Assembly (NCBI GenBank): GCA_964057225.1
Contig: OZ059896.1
Location: 5,518,001-5,582,000, forward strand
Source of the DNA: Auanema rhodensis
Taxonomy: Eukaryota > Nematoda > Chromadorea > Rhabditida > Rhabditidae
Direction of reading: 5' to 3'
Length of the DNA stretch: 64,000 nucleotides
The position numbers and the translations under genes were made by a program. A model generated the notes under the pieces. It did not search any database. It was given only the letters and a program-made list of their open reading frames with translations, and was not told the DNA's origin. This document shows positions 63,706 to 64,000 of the stretch, piece by piece; position 1 is the first letter of the stretch; the number at the start of each line of letters is the position of its first letter.

Positions 63706-64000
63706 AAGGCAAAAACGATGGACAATGTTATTCAACGAAAAAATTAATTCTTCAGGGTGAAAATCGAGGATATAAGTGTGAACTTATATCAGTTGATATC
63801 TCGGTGCATTTTCAAGCTAGCGCAAATCTGATAGTACAGATCGACGCAGCTTAAAAATCCGCATCGAATGCACTATACTACATTGAGAAACGCTTAATAC
63901 AAAAATTAGTTATGATCGTTTGAAAAATGATGCATTAGTGTATGTTGAGTTTCCATGTACACTCAAAATTGCTTCCAAAAACATTTTGACAAAAATTTTT
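63706..64000 (+). repeat. Partial type B unit at the window edge
   Basis: The last unit begins aaggcaaaa at 63706 and is cut by the end of the window after 295 bases. It has cattttcaag with gatagtac. The array evidently continues beyond the window, and likewise begins before base 1. Confidence 0.95.

Larger units (their letters stand above)
1..64000 (+). repeat. 351-bp satellite DNA array, about 183 head-to-tail units
   Basis: Every part of the window is a copy of one 351-bp AT-rich unit (110 G+C in one unit counted by hand, 31%). The marker ttagttatgatcg lies at 201 and recurs every 351 bases to 63906. The distance, corrected for six indels, is exactly 182 x 351. All units have the same orientation. 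No gene, transposon or unique sequence interrupts the array, and neither edge is in the window. Arrays of this length and base composition are known from centromeric and pericentromeric heterochromatin of eukaryotes; a centromeric role here is inference. The unit is close to two nucleosome repeats (about 2 x 175). I cannot assign the family to a named satellite or species. Confidence 0.99.
40601..64000 (+). repeat. Satellite domain 6: type B units only
   Basis: The last 23 kb has only B states at the diagnostic sites, apart from scattered single-site exceptions such as ctcaacattg at 41483, 48524 and 61502. It contains higher-order repeats of 1, 2, 3, 5, 9 and 10 units, marked by attatttc, gcagcat, gatagtac, ctacgcag, ctatataac and tttaaattcc variants. 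I see no gene or other element in it. Confidence 0.92.

Noticed and set aside
1-64000. CRISPR array
   Set aside because: Repeats are 351 bp with no unique spacers between them, and the sequence is continuous satellite.
1-64000. Transposable element with long terminal or tandem copies
   Set aside because: No terminal inverted repeats, target duplications, polymerase or transposase frames, or ends of any kind are visible; only tandem units in a single orientation.
1-64000. tRNA, 5S or other structural RNA gene cluster in tandem
   Set aside because: No tRNA anticodon arm or TTCGA-containing arm with matching stems, no internal promoter boxes or 5S-like core were recognised in the unit. The ttcga in type B lies in an A/T palindrome, not in a T arm.
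1-64000. Assignment to a known 350-360-bp insect or plant satellite family
   Set aside because: Unit length alone is not evidence, and I do not recognise the sequence. A database search is required and could not be run.

Overview
The window is one uninterrupted satellite DNA array. From base 1 to base 64000 it is a head-to-tail tandem repeat of a 351-bp unit, all on the same strand. About 182.8 units fit: unit boundaries run from base 1 to a last, partial unit starting at 63706. I see no unique flanking sequence, protein-coding gene, structural RNA gene, mobile element or CRISPR array. A unit counted by hand is about 31% G+C (110 of 351). Long AT-rich tandem arrays of this kind are typical of eukaryotic centromeric or pericentromeric heterochromatin. 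The sequence does not let me name the species; an invertebrate animal is a guess. 

Units fall into two interrecombining subfamilies. Type A reads aagacaaagacg, gacattg, caacaaaa, ttcccg and aatttcac at its diagnostic sites. Type B reads aaggcaaaaacg, gacaatg, caacgaaa, tttttcg and aatttagc. Layout: 1-12625 alternates A and B units inside large duplicated blocks; 12626-20363 is B only; 20364-24430 is mixed; 24431-37080 is A-rich; 37081-39690 is B; 39691-40600 is an A island; 40601-64000 is B only. 

Above the 351-bp period lie many higher-order repeats with different unit numbers: 1, 2, 3, 4, 5, 8, 9, 10, 11, 12 and 20 units. The 8-unit period (2808 bp) recurs at several places with different unit content. 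This is the record of successive segmental tandem duplications, expected from unequal exchange or replication-based amplification. Copies are nearly identical, with one to five differences noticed over 1.4 to 3.5 kb, so the duplications are recent. 

Length is strikingly conserved. I can account for the whole phase with six indels: a 180-bp deletion at about 30386, three single-T insertions near 39072, 42934 and 43286, a 2-bp loss at 49169 and a 2-bp gain at 62729. The net change is -177 bp, which matches the observed phase exactly. 

Each unit carries several inverted repeats: an 8-bp-stem hairpin with a hexaloop, a larger hairpin-like element of about 51 nt, and three shorter ones. Variation in two of the stems includes paired changes that restore complementarity, though unpaired combinations are also common. 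This is the most interesting structural signal. The 63-codon frame that is open in about 49 type A units starts with TTG, has no in-frame ATG start and is closed by TAG in type B, so I treat it as a by-product of the repeat and not a gene.
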